The notes: generated from the sequence alone by a model not told the origin. Shown: positions 21,280 to 31,998, counted from the stretch's first letter. The stretch: DNA of 64,000 nt from Sepioteuthis lessoniana (GCA_963585895.1 OY757947.1:34581883-34645882), one strand, 5' to 3'. Made by a program: numbers and translations.

Positions 21280-21915
21280 TATACATGAATATGATTCCCT
21301 AACCTCAAGATGTAAAATAACTGTACACTGGTTGACATGCCATTACAATCAATAAATCATAAACGTTAACTTTTCAATAGGAATGCTGGATGCTATATAA
21401 CTGAATTATTTGTATTAAGAATAGTTTCTGTAATTGTTTCCTCACAATTAGTTACTTGAAACTATATTACTGAGTGCAAATAAATAGAAATAATCACTCA
21501 AAATGATACACCTATCTCATACCAATAATTGTATCATTTCAAGTATTCCTTTGTGCAAATTATTTGTACTAGATATGAATATTTGATAAAATACACCGAC
21601 TGCGTCTCTGCAGAGGGGTAAGAGTCCTTCACCCAACTAGTGTCCCGGATATGGCACTAAACAATCTGATGATGAGGCTTCAGTAATGCTGGAACTTTTG
21701 GGAATGCAAAGTACCCCTTCATTGCTATCATTCCCTAGAGTGGTAGCACCTGATAGGATCCTATCTTTGGGTCAAATAGAACTAAATTGTGTACTTATGC
21801 TAAACTGAATTGCTTGATATAGGACTGTTTTGACACTTAAACTGCGCACTTATGCTAAACTGAATTATTTAAAATAGAACTGTTTATACATATAAAAATG
21901 GATTTGGCATAAAAT
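21280..21915 (+). repeat. HUT pieces: T2 tail, units, truncated head, units
   Basis: A T2 tail (21,283-21,345) is followed by units (TTACTTGAAACTATATTAC), then a head lacking its first 20 bases (21,583-21,785), further units and the start of a T tail at 21,885. Confidence 0.65.
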
Positions 21916-22687
21916 AACCTATTTGCCCAGTCGACTGGGGCTATAGAATACACCGACTGCATCTCTGCAGAGGGGTAAAACACCCACTCCCAATGAGTGT
22001 CCAGGATATGACACAAAACAATCTGATGGTGAGGTTCCAGTGATGCTGGAGCTTTGGGGAATGTGGAGTACCCCTTCATTGCCATTGCTCCCAGGTCCAC
22101 TCTGGCCTATAATGGTAGCACCTGATAGGGCCCTAGCTGCATACTTATGCTAAACTGAATTGTTTGAATTAGAACTTTTTGACTAAACTGAATAGCTTGA
22201 AATAGAAATGTTTTTCACTGTTAAACTGTACTTATATTTAAACTGGGTGCTTATGCTAAACTGAATTGTTTGAAATGGAACTGTTTTTGACACTGAAATT
22301 GTACTTAAACTAAACTGAATTGTTTGATATAGAACTGTTTTGACATTTAACTGTGTGTAAACGAAATCTGTTCTTATACTAAACTGGATTAGCTCTGTTT
22401 AAATAAACTGAATAGTTTGAAATAGAAATAATTTTGACAAATAAACTGTATACTTTGAAATAGAACTATTTGCATAAAAATGGATTTGGAGATAAATAAC
22501 CTATGAAGGTTGATAGGCCATAAAACCCAACCAACCAACAATTAAATAACCTACAATTGCTGATATGCCATAAAACCCAACCAACCAACAATTAAATAAC
22601 CTACAATTGTTGATATGCCATAAAACCCAACCAACCAACAATTAAATGACCTACAATGATTGATATGCCATAAAACCAAACCAAATA
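21916..22687 (+). repeat. HUT composite repeat ending in a four-fold tail array
   Basis: Head at 21,918-22,135, units to about 22,480, then tail T in a perfect 50-bp tandem array at 22,488-22,687. CTACAATTG-type starts lie at 22,501, 22,551, 22,601 and 22,651, with CCAACCAACCAACAATTAAA at the unit boundary. Confidence 0.85.
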
Positions 22688-23015
22688 TTTGATATTGTAT
22701 ATCTGTAAATTATTTGTTTTAAATTGAAGCTGTAATTGTTTCATTAAAGAGTGCTATATAACTGCAAACAAATGATTATCATTAAACAGAAATAATTAGT
22801 TGAAACCATATTATTGTGTATAAATTATTAGTATTAAATAGGAATACTTGAAACCATACAACTGTGCAAATTATTTGTATTAGAAATATGACTTTTTAAA
22901 CAACTCTTAAGAAAAAACTGCACAAAAAAATCTCAATTCTAGGCATAAAATAACCTGAGATAGATTGATATGCCAGTAAAATCAATCAATAAAAAAGGTT
23001 CCCAACAATAACTGG
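22688..23015 (+). repeat. HUT units and T2 tail without head
   Basis: Units such as GAAACCATATTATTGTG are followed by a T2 tail (22,905-22,990) with GGCATAAAATAACCTGAG. Confidence 0.65.
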
Positions 23016-23476
23016 ATCAGCCGACTGGGGCTGCAGAATAGACTGACTGTATCTCTGCAGAGAGGTAAGACTCCCTAACAAGTGTTCTGGATATGACACT
23101 AAACAATCTGATAGTGAAGCTCTAGTACTGCTGGAGCTTTGGGTAATGTGGAGTATTTCTTCATTGCCATTGTTCCCGGGTCCACTCTGACCTGGAGTGG
23201 TAGCATCTGATTAAGCCTCATCTGTGGGTCAAATAAAACTGATTGCAAACTGAATTGTTTGAAATAGAAATGTTTGATCATTTAATTGAATTGTTAAATA
23301 ACAATACTTAAAATAATTAAACTGTGTGTAAACAAATGATTAATAGTAAATTGAATTATTCATATCAGACCGAAATAAGTGAAACCCTTTAACTGAAAAA
23401 AAATAAAATAAAAAGTGAACTCAGGCTCGTTTAAAAATGTTACCTCCAAAATGTTTTTAGGAATCCTATATTCAGT

Positions 23477-24441
23477 ATACGAGGATCATTAAATAAATTT
23501 CCAGGCTTTTTTCGTATGGGCACTTTTATTGATAGTATACACATGAAACTCTAGTCCCCTTCGAAGTAATCTCCTCCGGCTGCAATGCACTTGTTGTACC
23601 GTTCCAAAAACTTCTGGAAGACCCCATGGAAGTCCTTTTGTGTGAGCGTGTCAATAACCTTCGTCACAGCCTCTTTCTTCTCCTCAATTGTCTCATAATG
23701 ACAGCCTCTGAGCTTAGGGCACCTCGGGTGGTGTAATGGTTAGCAAGGTAGACTAGCAAACCTACACGAGTGAGTTCGATTCTCATTGGGCGCCCCATTC
23801 ATGCGGCCTTGTGCTACATCTAAGCAAAAAGCTTAGTAAATTAACTCTGAGCTTAGGGAATAAGCAAAAGTCACAGAGAGCAATGTCTGGACTATAGGGA
23901 GGGTGAGGAACAGAGTTGATGCCCATTTTGGTCAAATAGTCTGTGACAAGGATGGAGTTGTAGACTGGTGGAAATGTCACTGAGCCGATTTGAAGAGTGC
24001 TGGCCTCTTGCAACAGAATCTCTTCCTGAACTCCCTTAAAACCTCAGCATAGTAACCCTAACCCTTTGGCCAATTAACTCTGGTTTATTGACTTCCTTAC
24101 TCCTCCCATACCTCTCATCATGCCTCACAGACTCCCTGCCTTCCTTGAATTTCTTATGCCTCTCAAAAACTGATGGTCGATTCATGCAAGATGCTCCAAA
24201 AGCAGTCTGAAGCATTCCATACGTTTCTGTGGCATTTTTTCCAAGTTTAAAACAGAATTTTATTGCATATTGTTCTTCCTCACTTCCAGATAGCATTTTT
24301 GAAATTCACCAGCTGTGACAATCAGGTTTTAGTGGGGTGTATAAGATGTATAGCAATAACATACTGAATTTTCAAGAGTCTACGACAATTTTAAATGCCT
24401 ATACAAAATAGTCTGGAAACTTATTGAATGCATCACGTATA
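23477..24441 (-). pseudogene. Mariner-like transposase remnant, internally deleted
   Basis: Cut-and-paste DNA transposon with imperfect terminal inverted repeats of about 30 bp: TACGAGGATCATTAAATAAA at the left, inverted TTTCCAG...CATCACGTATA at the right. TA lies at both ends. The minus strand encodes an N-terminal helix-turn-helix part (24,296-24,036: EEQYAIKFCFKLGKNATETY) and a C-terminal catalytic part with HPPYSPDIALCDFCLFPKL (near 23,900). Between them most of the catalytic core is missing, and the element is about 0.97 kb against 1.3 kb for typical mariners. A SINE-5 splits the C-terminal part at 23,720-23,844. It is inactive. Confidence 0.88.
23720..23844 (+). repeat. SINE-5 inside mariner, 14-bp TSD
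   Basis: A short tRNA-derived SINE (CACCTCGGGTGGTGTAATGG; B-box GAGTTCGATTCTC) ends in TAGTAAATTAA. The direct repeat CTCTGAGCTTAGGG at 23,706-23,719 and 23,845-23,858 flanks it. The last three G may belong to the SINE start, which would make the duplication 11 bp. Confidence 0.9.
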
Positions 24442-24537
24442 TGTATAAAAAGGATTTGGTATTAAATAACCTACAATGGTTGATATGCCATAAAACCAAA
24501 CAATAACTCTCCCTGGAATCCCCTTTTTAAGGGTACG

Positions 24538-24762
24538 TCATCGTGGTATGATGGTTAAAACAATGGATTGCGGAATTGTAGTAAACAAATTTGAACTCCA
24601 GTCGCACTCTTACATTCACTTTCGGATAATTACCCCCCTTATCCTCTCAGCTATGGATTAAATAGTACCACTACTGTTATTCTAGGAGAATGGCTTTGGC
24701 ATTAAATAACCTACAAAGTTTGATATGCCATTAAACAAAGAAACCAAACCAAACCACCCTTT
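24538..24762 (+). repeat. SINE-2, complete
   Basis: Head GTGGTATGATGGTTAAAAC, B-box-like AATTTGAACTCCAGTC, and a 3' tail GGCATTAAATAACCTACAAA with GATATGCCATTAAAC. A probable duplication of CCC(T)n AA flanks it, with one length difference. Confidence 0.85.
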
Positions 24763-25048
24763 TAATCCAAAGCAACCTAGAGGCTTTTCCTGTAGACCCT
24801 ATGATGGTTCTTATGTCTCCCTCCACCTTTTTTAGCAGCTCCCATTATACTAAGAGTTGAGTACCCTGCAAACCCCTGAAAGCCTAATTCTGTTGGCTTA
24901 GATAATGTATAAGTTAAGATATATACTTATTGTGTTTTATAAGTCCAGTTATTTCTTGTCTTCTTTAAGTATAATTATACACAGATTAGCTGGTCTCAAA
25001 ACATGAAAGATGTTCCTCCTGAAATTCTTGAAGTGTCACCCTCTAGAA
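24763..25048. other. No recognisable feature
   Basis: Non-repetitive in this window. No motif was recognised. Confidence 0.5.
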
Positions 25049-25261
25049 CAGCGGTCCATAACCCCTGGCCCTCAAGATCCATTTCTGTGGCCTCACACTC
25101 AACTTTCAAAATTTTCTCTTCACCTTTCGATGTTGCCTATACAGAAGTACCATTACAATCGGAGACGGAACTCATTGACCTTCAGTTTCCAGAAGTTTCG
25201 AAGCCCAAGTTTCTGGCTTGCCACATCCTTGATTTCTATAAGAATCACATTTCCATTTGGA
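25049..25261 (+). mobile_element. Possible hAT-type left end
   Basis: CAGCGGTCCATAACCCCTGG at 25,049 resembles the CAGNGGT...AACC terminal repeat of hAT transposons, and CTCTAGAA just before it could be an 8-bp target duplication. I did not find the matching right end. Overlapping open frames (76-101 codons) show no transposase motif. Confidence 0.3.
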
Positions 25262-25565
25262 TGATTCCCTTGAGGAGTATTCTAGGTACAACACTAAACT
25301 GCATCTGATTTTGAGGCTCAACTTCTAAGGAATATGGAGTAGTCCTTCAATTCTATTACTCTCAGGTCCACTCTGAACCAAAATGATAGTACCTGTTGAG
25401 GTCTCATCTATGGGTCAAGTAGCTCCATAGAAAAATAATTCATGTTCACCAAAAAGGCCTCTAAAGAAACAACTGCACAAAAAATGTAGATGTGAACATG
25501 TATACTAGAGGCATTAAATAAGCCTACAGAGGTTGACATGCCATTTCAATTAATCAGATAAAGAT
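25262..25565 (+). repeat. HUT partial head with T2 tail
   Basis: The head lacks its first 60 bases (starts at the ACACTAAACTGCATCTG side) and ends at ATGGGTCAAGTAG. A T2 tail follows (AAAGAAACAACTGCACAAAA, GGTTGACATGCCATTTC). Confidence 0.7.
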
Positions 25566-25814
25566 GTAAAATCAATGTTAAATGAAGAGGTTAACCAAAT
25601 TCTCCAGCCTTATCACCCATCTTGTAATGAGCATGTTAGACACTAAATATCGCTGTAAACAGTTGTTCTCCAAAATAAGCATGCCAAGAGTACACTGCAT
25701 TTACAACTGTCAAATCATCACTCGTCTGATGTCTTCCTTAGGTCAACTTCTTTATTTAATTCATATATTATATCTTTGTGACTGCAAGCAACATCAAATG
25801 TCTCATTCATAAAT

Positions 25815-25900
25815 TAGGACAAGTCTCTGACACATTGGCTAACATATTGGACTGTGACATTATAGTAAACAAGTTCAAACTCCAGTCATGCTATAACTGT
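25815..25900 (+). repeat. SINE-2 head fragment
   Basis: The segment GGCTAACATATTGGACTGTG to TTCAAACTCCAGTCATGC matches the tRNA-like head of SINE-2. It is cut off by the tail array at 25,905. 25,566-25,814 to the left has nothing recognised. Confidence 0.6.
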
Positions 25901-25904
25901 TGGG

Positions 25905-26440
25905 TTGGGTTTTATGGCATATCAACCATTGTAGGTTATTTAATGCCCAATCCTCTTTATACATATATATTAAATATATATGATTTGGTTTGGTTGGGTT
26001 TTATGGCATATCAACCATTGTAGGTTATTTAATGCAAATCCTCTTTATACATATATATTAAATATATATGATTTGGTTTGATTGGGTTTTATGGCATGTC
26101 AACCATTGTAGGTTATTTAATGCCAAATCCTCTTTATACATATATATTAAATATATATGATTTGGTTTGATTGGGTTTTATGGCATGTCAACCATTGTAG
26201 GTTATTTAATGCCAAATCCTCTTTATACATATATATTAAATATATATGATTAGGTTTGATTGGGTTTTATGGCATGTCAACCATTGTAGGTTATTTAATG
26301 CCAAATCCTCTTTATACATATATATTAAATATATATGATTTGGTTTGATTGGGTTTTATGGCATATCAACCATTGTAGGTTATTTAATGCCAAATCCTCT
26401 TTATACATATATATTAGATATATATGATTTGTAAATGCAT
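25905..26440 (-). repeat. Tandem array of HUT tail T, six copies
   Basis: Six inverted T tails of about 88 bp (TTTTATGGCATATCAACC, then TTATACATATATATTAAAT) are almost identical to each other. It is the longest tail array in the window and sits at the tail end of the next HUT copy. Confidence 0.92.
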
Positions 26441-26985
26441 TTTGTTGATTAAGTTTTCGAATGAGCTTAAGCTCATTTTTTTTGCATTTAGTTGAATGGT
26501 TTCAAGTATTGCAATATAATACTAATGATTCAATATAGGCCCACAGCTAAAGAGTTTAAAGTGTTGCTATTCAACTCTAATGATTCTATTCAACATTACT
26601 CATTCGTTAAATGGTTCCAAGTATTGCTATGTATCACTAACAATTCAATTAAACGTCAGTCATTTGTTTACACACAATTAAATGTAAAATCAGTTCTATT
26701 TCAAACAATTTAATTTAGCATAAATCATTTGTTTACTAACAGTTTAATGTAAAACAGTTCTATTTGACTCATAGATAGGACCCTATCAGTTTCTACCACT
26801 CCCGGTCAGAGTGGACCCAGTAGCAATGGTAATGAAGGGGTACTCTGCATTCCACAAATCTCCAGCATTACTGGATCCTCACCATCAGATTGTTTAGGAC
26901 ACGTGTTGGATGGGGCGAGGGGTCTTACCCCTCTGCTGAGATCCAGTCAGTATATACTACAGCTCCAGCCCACTGGGCCTGTCCT
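26441..26985 (-). repeat. HUT composite repeat
   Basis: Units (26,441-26,750) and an inverted head (26,751-26,985) from CTATTTGACTCATAGATAGG to CCAGCCCACTGGGCC. Confidence 0.8.
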
Positions 26986-26989
26986 TTTA

Positions 26990-27150
26990 TGTTCACTTTC
27001 AGACTAATACTCTTGGGAAAGGCATGAACCCTCTTATTCCCCTCAGCTTTCAGTTAAATCATCCCATACTATTCTTTTATAAGAATGGCTTTGCCATTAA
27101 ATAACCCATAAATGTTGACATGTCATTAAACAGAGAAACCAAACCATTGA
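26990..27150 (+). repeat. SINE-2, 5'-truncated
   Basis: Starts in the core (GTTCACTTTCAGACTAATAC) and ends with the tail ATTAAATAACCCATAAATG and AGAGAAACCAAACC. Confidence 0.75.
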
Positions 27151-27510
27151 TAAATTATGATTATTAGCAAATAAATTTACCTTTTATGGGAAGGTCTGTC
27201 CTTTTAAGATTGTAATCTCCTGAGTTAAGCTTTGTGTGACCTTGGCTGAAAAAGGTTAGGGAACTCAGCTCTATCAGATGTGTTTATCAAAGTAATTCTG
27301 TATAATTGTAATCATCAACACTTTACTTCCTGGCCATTGATTAAGTCAAAATTATTAATAAGTAGTTAAGAGAACTAGGAAAATGAAGGATAATACTAGT
27401 TGAATTGATAATATTGAATGCCTTTTCTTTTTTCTTTTCTTTTTTTTTTTTTCTTCCCTCCCCCCCCTCTCATTTTTTTATTTGTGAATGTAGAAAAAAG
27501 TAGCCACCCT

Positions 27511-27543
<33 letters not shown>

Positions 27544-27629
27544 CAACCAAGTATAAATTATTTTATTTATAAAGAAAACAATCCAAATTCTGTGACTAGT
27601 AATTCAGAATTGAAGAATTTGTGATGACA

Positions 27630-27679
<50 letters not shown>

Positions 27680-27884
27680 CAAGAAGAAAAGTCACTCTCT
27701 GATTATAGCTTCTCCTTTATTTGATGATTCTAGATCTCTATCCTCGTTTTTAATCAGGGAAAATTCAATTTCCTTTCCCAAAGAAAATCATGGGTGGGGT
27801 TTGAAGATGTCAGCCATCATTATTCTTGGAGAAATCTCTTGATCTGATTCTATTGCAGTGATTGGCTGATTTTTGTTATTTACT
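27151..27884. other. AT-rich stretch with poly-T and TA tracts
   Basis: T tracts at about 27,440 and 27,518-27,543, and (TA)n at 27,638-27,676. GAAAAAGGTTAGGGAACTC at 27,247 faintly resembles a hAT right end but is too weak to call. No gene was seen. Confidence 0.5.
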
Positions 27885-28135
27885 TTATCTCTACAGAGGG
27901 TTAAGCCCCCCATCCCTCAGCTCATGTCCTCAGTATAATCCTATACCATCTGGTGGTGAAGCTTCAGTCCAGGAGCTTTAGGGAATGTGTAGTTCCCTTT
28001 CATTGCGGTTACTCCTTGACCTGAAGTGGTAGTACCTGATAGAGACCCGTCTTCGGATCAAATAGAACTCTTTGACCTTTTGTTTGTTTTGTTTTACGGC
28101 ATATCAACCTCATCGGTCATTTATTGCCGAATCTA
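27885..28135 (+). repeat. HUT head joined to an inverted tail T
   Basis: A plus-strand head (27,885-28,075) is followed by a minus-strand T tail (CGGCATATCAACCTCATCGG). The opposite orientation shows rearrangement or two insertions. 28,136-28,417 has nothing recognised. Confidence 0.65.
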
Positions 28136-28417
28136 GTTAAGGAAAATAAGTCAGAAAAGAAATTCAAAGGAGAGGTTTTAGGAATTAATGATAAACTTTA
28201 GATAATTAGTTGGTTATTTGTTTTTTATTAGGAGTTTATTTGTAGGGAATCATAATCATAAAAAAAACCTGTCAAATAGGTTGGGGAAGGGATCAGTTTG
28301 TTAGAATATATCTAGTAAAGAAAAGGATTATAGAAGTAATTTGGTCTTATTGTAAATTTCTTTAGATTTTTGTATATAACTTCATTGTTTTTAAAAATGA
28401 TATTACATTATTCATTT

Positions 28418-28900
28418 CAGTGTTTTGGAACAGTTCCTTTATTGTTTGGACTATAGAAGGTTTTTCTTATATGGGCTAGGTCGGTACATTTGATGAGAAT
28501 GTACTTCACAGTGTATTTGGTCTGGCATGCATAACACATTCGTTGTGGTTTTCCTTTGAGTAAATCAGTGTGTTATCTTTGTATGACCTATCCGGAATCT
28601 GGACTATGTAATTTCCTCTTTTGTTTTTTGGGGTTTTTTGTTGTGTTTTTTTTTTTTGTTTTTAAGCTTTGTTTCTGTTCCCTCAGTGTGAGTTTAATCT
28701 CTAATAATTTATTATTTTAATTTTTGTTCCAGCGTTGTCTTTGCTGTAGTATTTATTTATTTTCATTTTAAAATCTGAATATGGTATTTTAAGTTTCTTT
28801 TCAGTGGTTAGGTTTATGGTAGACCTGGCTGCTTTATCCGCTTGGTCATTTCCGCTGATGCCAGTATGACTTGGGACCCAACATATCTGTTTATCATTGT
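28418..28900 (-). pseudogene. LINE-C: RNase H and C-terminal remnant of an I/Jockey-like LINE
   Basis: The minus strand at 28,790-28,890 reads CWVPSHTGISGNDQADKAAR, the conserved last part of the RNase H domain of non-LTR elements, which removes RNA from the cDNA hybrid. Further downstream on that strand come PYSDFKMKINKYY and, near 28,430-28,560, a zinc-knuckle-like tail with HILIKCTDLAHIRKTFY. Frames shift between these blocks and a poly-T insertion lies at 28,650. No RT or endonuclease part remains nearby. It is a dead fragment. Confidence 0.8.
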
Positions 28901-28919
28901 CATTTGATGAATTCTTTAA

Positions 28920-29600
28920 TTTTCAAAGTTGTTTAACCTTTTAATTCTGTGCTAACAAATGACTGATGTTGAATTGTTACTGTTAAATATAATACTTGAA
29001 ACCATTTAACTGTTTACCCAGTTGGCTGGGTGGGGTTGTAGAATACACCAACTGCTTCTCTACCAAGGGGTAAGAAACTAGTGTCCTGGATATGACACTA
29101 AACAATCTGGTGGAGAGGCTCCAGTAATGTTGCAGCTTTGGGGAATGCAGAGTACCCCTTCATTGCCATTGCTCCCAGGTCCACTCTGGCCTGGAGTGGT
29201 ATTACCTGATAGGGTCCTATCTATGGGTCTAATAAAACTAAACTGTGTACTTATGCTAAACTGAATTGCTTGAAATAGAAATGTAAAGTGTATTTATGCT
29301 AAACTGAATTGTTTGAAATAAAACTATTTTTATATTTGTGTGTAAACAAAAAACTATACTTATACTAAACCGAATTCTTTGAAATAGGACTGTTTATATG
29401 TATAAAAATGGATTTGGCATTAAATAACCTACAGTGGTTGATATGCCACCAAACCATTTAGCTATGTGCAAACAAATGATAAATGTTATAAAATTATTTG
29501 TGTTTGATAGCAATAGATATAACTGTGCAAGCAAATGAGATCTGGATTGTTTAAGATATTACCTACAAACTATTAGTTTTACAAATCATGTATATTTCAT
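28920..29600 (+). repeat. HUT composite repeat with flanking units
   Basis: Units (28,920-29,010), head (29,014-29,245), units, T tail at 29,395-29,455, then further units ending at the pre-tail motif ACAAATCATGTATATTTC. Confidence 0.75.
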
Positions 29601-29699
29601 TTATATATTAAATCATTTTTATGATTTTAAGACATTCTTCACATCATGCACACACTTTTTAAAGCAATATTTAGTTTCTGTATCTACCACATGTTCTTA

Positions 29700-29790
29700 T
29701 ATATATATGTGTGTGTGTGTGTGTGTACACAGAATTTGGCATTAAATAAACTATTGGGTTTGATATGCCACAAAACCCAACTAAAAAAAC
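29700..29790 (+). repeat. (TA)/(TG) microsatellite and HUT tail T
   Basis: TATATATATGTGTGTGTG is followed by the tail GGCATTAAATAAACTATTGG. The microsatellite lies exactly where the tail's own TATATATTAAATATAT segment would be. Confidence 0.8.
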
Positions 29791-29948
29791 AGCTTGAAAT
29801 TCTATATTTGATGGATTTTTTTTTTTTTCTTTTTTGGTTTTATAAATTCCTTTCTTTGTGTTTTATAAATTCCATTCTCAATTTGTTTCTACATCTGCTG
29901 TTAAAATTTGCGATTATTTGAACAAAAATTGGTTATTACATTACAAAA

Positions 29949-30185
29949 CCGGCTCATTGCCCTTGTGGGTTGAGTGTTCACCAATAGTACGGGAGACCTG
30001 GGTTCAATCCCAGGTCACGTCATACCAAAGACTTTAAAAATGGTACTTGATACCTCTTTACTTAACACTCAGCAATATAAGGCATGTATCAAGGGTGAAG
30101 TGGAGCAATCCAGGGAAAGGAGTAGCACCTTCCTCTACACCTTGATGTAGTAGCTATTGAAAAGGAAGCCTTCTGGTCGCCAACT
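29949..30185 (+). repeat. SINE-1, host of an LTR insertion
   Basis: Head CGGCTCATTGCCCTTGTGGG, B box GGTTCAATCCC, tail TTCTGGTCGCCAACTTTAC. Left flank TTACAAAA (29,941-29,948) recurs at 31,002-31,009 after the LTR, which suggests the original target duplication of the SINE. Confidence 0.85.
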
Positions 30186-30189
30186 TTAC

Positions 30190-31001
30190 TGTACCATAGC
30201 CATGATATGGCTATGTGGGAAACGTACATCGAATGTCCATAAAGATAGAACATAGGAATCTCGAAATTCGAAAAACACCTAACGACTTCTTTGTTCAGGT
30301 ACGAAACTTTTTATTACCTTTGAGTTTAAAGGTTCTTTGACATAAGGAGAGAGAGGCACAATCTTTCTACTCTGGCTTTTTCATTCCCCCCCCCCTCTCG
30401 TGTGGCACCCCCAAGGCCTTGCGAGCTAGCGAAAGTCAACCGTCTTCTCCCGAGGCAGGTCTCAACTCTACTAACTTTCTTCAAATTCCCAAAATCCTCC
30501 GCGCACTTCTGGTGCGTGATATCATTCGCACTATGTAACCCCGTTTCCCATCTCGGGCTATTGTGACATCTCTGCTCTGTGCACACGCGTGTGAACACCT
30601 GTGTTAATGTTGCATCTAACTAACCCATGTGCTGAGCCGAAAAGTTCTCAGCCTAACTAAACCCAAAGCCATAAACCAAAATTCCTCGGCCATTATGTTA
30701 CCATATTTACCCAACCCCTCCACCCGGGCAGGATATGACACAAGGTCAATCTTTTTAAGCGGAATTTAACAAGTTTCAATTCAGAGTTTTCCTTCTCCTA
30801 GACTAGTTGCCTTAACAAGGCTGAAGAACCTAGTCTGCCCTACTATTTACCCATAGCTGGAGGGAGAATAATTGGATTCATACCTTTCCCAAGGGTATTA
30901 GTGCTATGTGAAATGCAGTCAGTCTCGTCCAGGATTTGAACTCGTGTCGCCATGTTCATTTCCTACGACGACAACCAGTACACCACGGCCATTATGTTAC
31001 A
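30190..31001 (-). mobile_element. Solo LTR, copy 1, with nested SINE-3
   Basis: Bounded by TG...CA (TGTACCATAG and TGTTACA) with 4-bp flanks TTAC on each side. Without the SINE it is about 513 bp. On the minus strand an AATAAA-type signal lies near 30,310. It is homologous to the LTR at 35.5 kb (shared ATAGGAATC, ACTAACCCATG, GTTCTCAGCCTAACTAAA). No gag or pol sequence remains. The minus-strand 90-codon frame at 30,326-30,598 is a by-product. Confidence 0.7.
30702..30985 (-). repeat. SINE-3, complete, inside solo LTR, 15-bp TSD
   Basis: Inverted SINE-3 with tail CCCGGGCAGGATATGACAC and a head that differs from the copy in LINE-A (GTCGTAGGAAATGAAC type). The duplication CGGCCATTATGTTAC is perfect at 30,687-30,701 and 30,986-31,000. 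Confidence 0.93.
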
Positions 31002-31005
31002 TTAC

Positions 31006-31371
31006 AAAATTATATCAATTTTTCTGAAACACAAAATTAAAAGTGAATACTTTGTTTTCATGTTATTGCACTAGGACAAAAATTACTGATCAATTTATCA
31101 TATTGGGGTTTGTTTTTTTTTTTGTATATGATTTATTGGCTTGTTTGAACATACCATCTATTTTGCAAATTTTTCTGAAAATAATTCATCCAGTCTAGAA
31201 GGATTGAAAAAACTATCTGCCTACAAAAGGGTTAAATTTATTGTTATTTCTGAATTAAGACTCAAAAAAATATTTCTGATCTAAATTATTTGTAATGGTA
31301 AGTAAAAGTCCAAAAATTGTCAGTGTAACAATATAAGAATGGAATATATATGTGTGTGTGTGTGTGTGTGT
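31006..31371. other. AT-rich stretch ending in a (TG)n tract
   Basis: No feature was recognised except the microsatellite at 31,346-31,370. Confidence 0.5.
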
Positions 31372-31612
31372 AGTAAGTAAAAATTGGTAATCATAGTCAA
31401 TGGCAACCCGAAGCCTACCTTTTCAATAGCGACTACACTGAGGTGTAGTGGGGGGGGGCTACTCTTTTCTCTGGATTGCTCTACTTTACCTTTTATACTT
31501 ACCTTCAAGGAGATATCAAGTACCTTTTTCCTTTTTGTCTTTGGTATAACTCGACCTTAGATTCAACCCAAGTCTATTGAGCCATTGGAAAACACTCAAC
31601 CAACTTGACCAA
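31372..31612 (-). repeat. SINE-1, inverted, diverged
   Basis: TACACTGAGGTGTAGTGG near the tail side and TTCAACCCAAGTCTATTGAG at the B box. A G8 run interrupts it at 31,450. Confidence 0.8.
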
Positions 31613-31680
31613 TGTGTGTGCATATATATATATATATGTATGTCTTTAATTGGAATCATTTTGAGATGAAGCTTCTTAAT

Positions 31681-31998
31681 CTGAGAATTAATTAATTTTT
31701 TTTTTTTTTTTATTTATTTATTTATTGTGGACTTTTTGTCCTCATCTTGGTAGTTTTTGTTTTGTTTATTCTTTCACTACATTTCGGCCCAATTTCACCT
31801 CTGGCCTTCTTCAGATGATTTACCACAACCTTGGATAGGAATGCTGAGTCAAAAACGTCGTGCAATAGACAACAACTATGGAAGGCAGTAATTACTAGGG
31901 ATACAGTTACAACGTAGTGAAAGAAGAAACAACACAAAAACTACCAAGATGAGGACAAAAAGTCCGCAATAGATTAAAAAAAAATTTAATTCTCATAT
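31681..31998. repeat. Fold-back element with CTGAAGAAGGCC motif
   Basis: Left arm 31,681-31,780 and right arm 31,914-31,998 are inverted copies (GGACTTTTTGTCCTCATC against GATGAGGACAAAAAGTCC). The loop contains CATTTCGGCCC and GGCCTTCTTCAGATG, the same motif pair as in SINE-4. Small frames in it are not genes. Confidence 0.88.

Larger units (their letters stand above)
23016..24510 (+). repeat. HUT composite repeat split by a mariner element
   Basis: Head at 23,016-23,240, units to 23,440, then the pre-tail AAAATGTTACCTCC. A mariner (23,477-24,441) sits between pre-tail and tail, and the T tail resumes as TGTATAAAAAGGATTTGG to 24,510. Confidence 0.8.

Noticed and set aside
24036..24296. Functional mariner transposase
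   Set aside because: Only the N-terminal part is open, the central catalytic region is deleted and the C-terminal part is split by a SINE.
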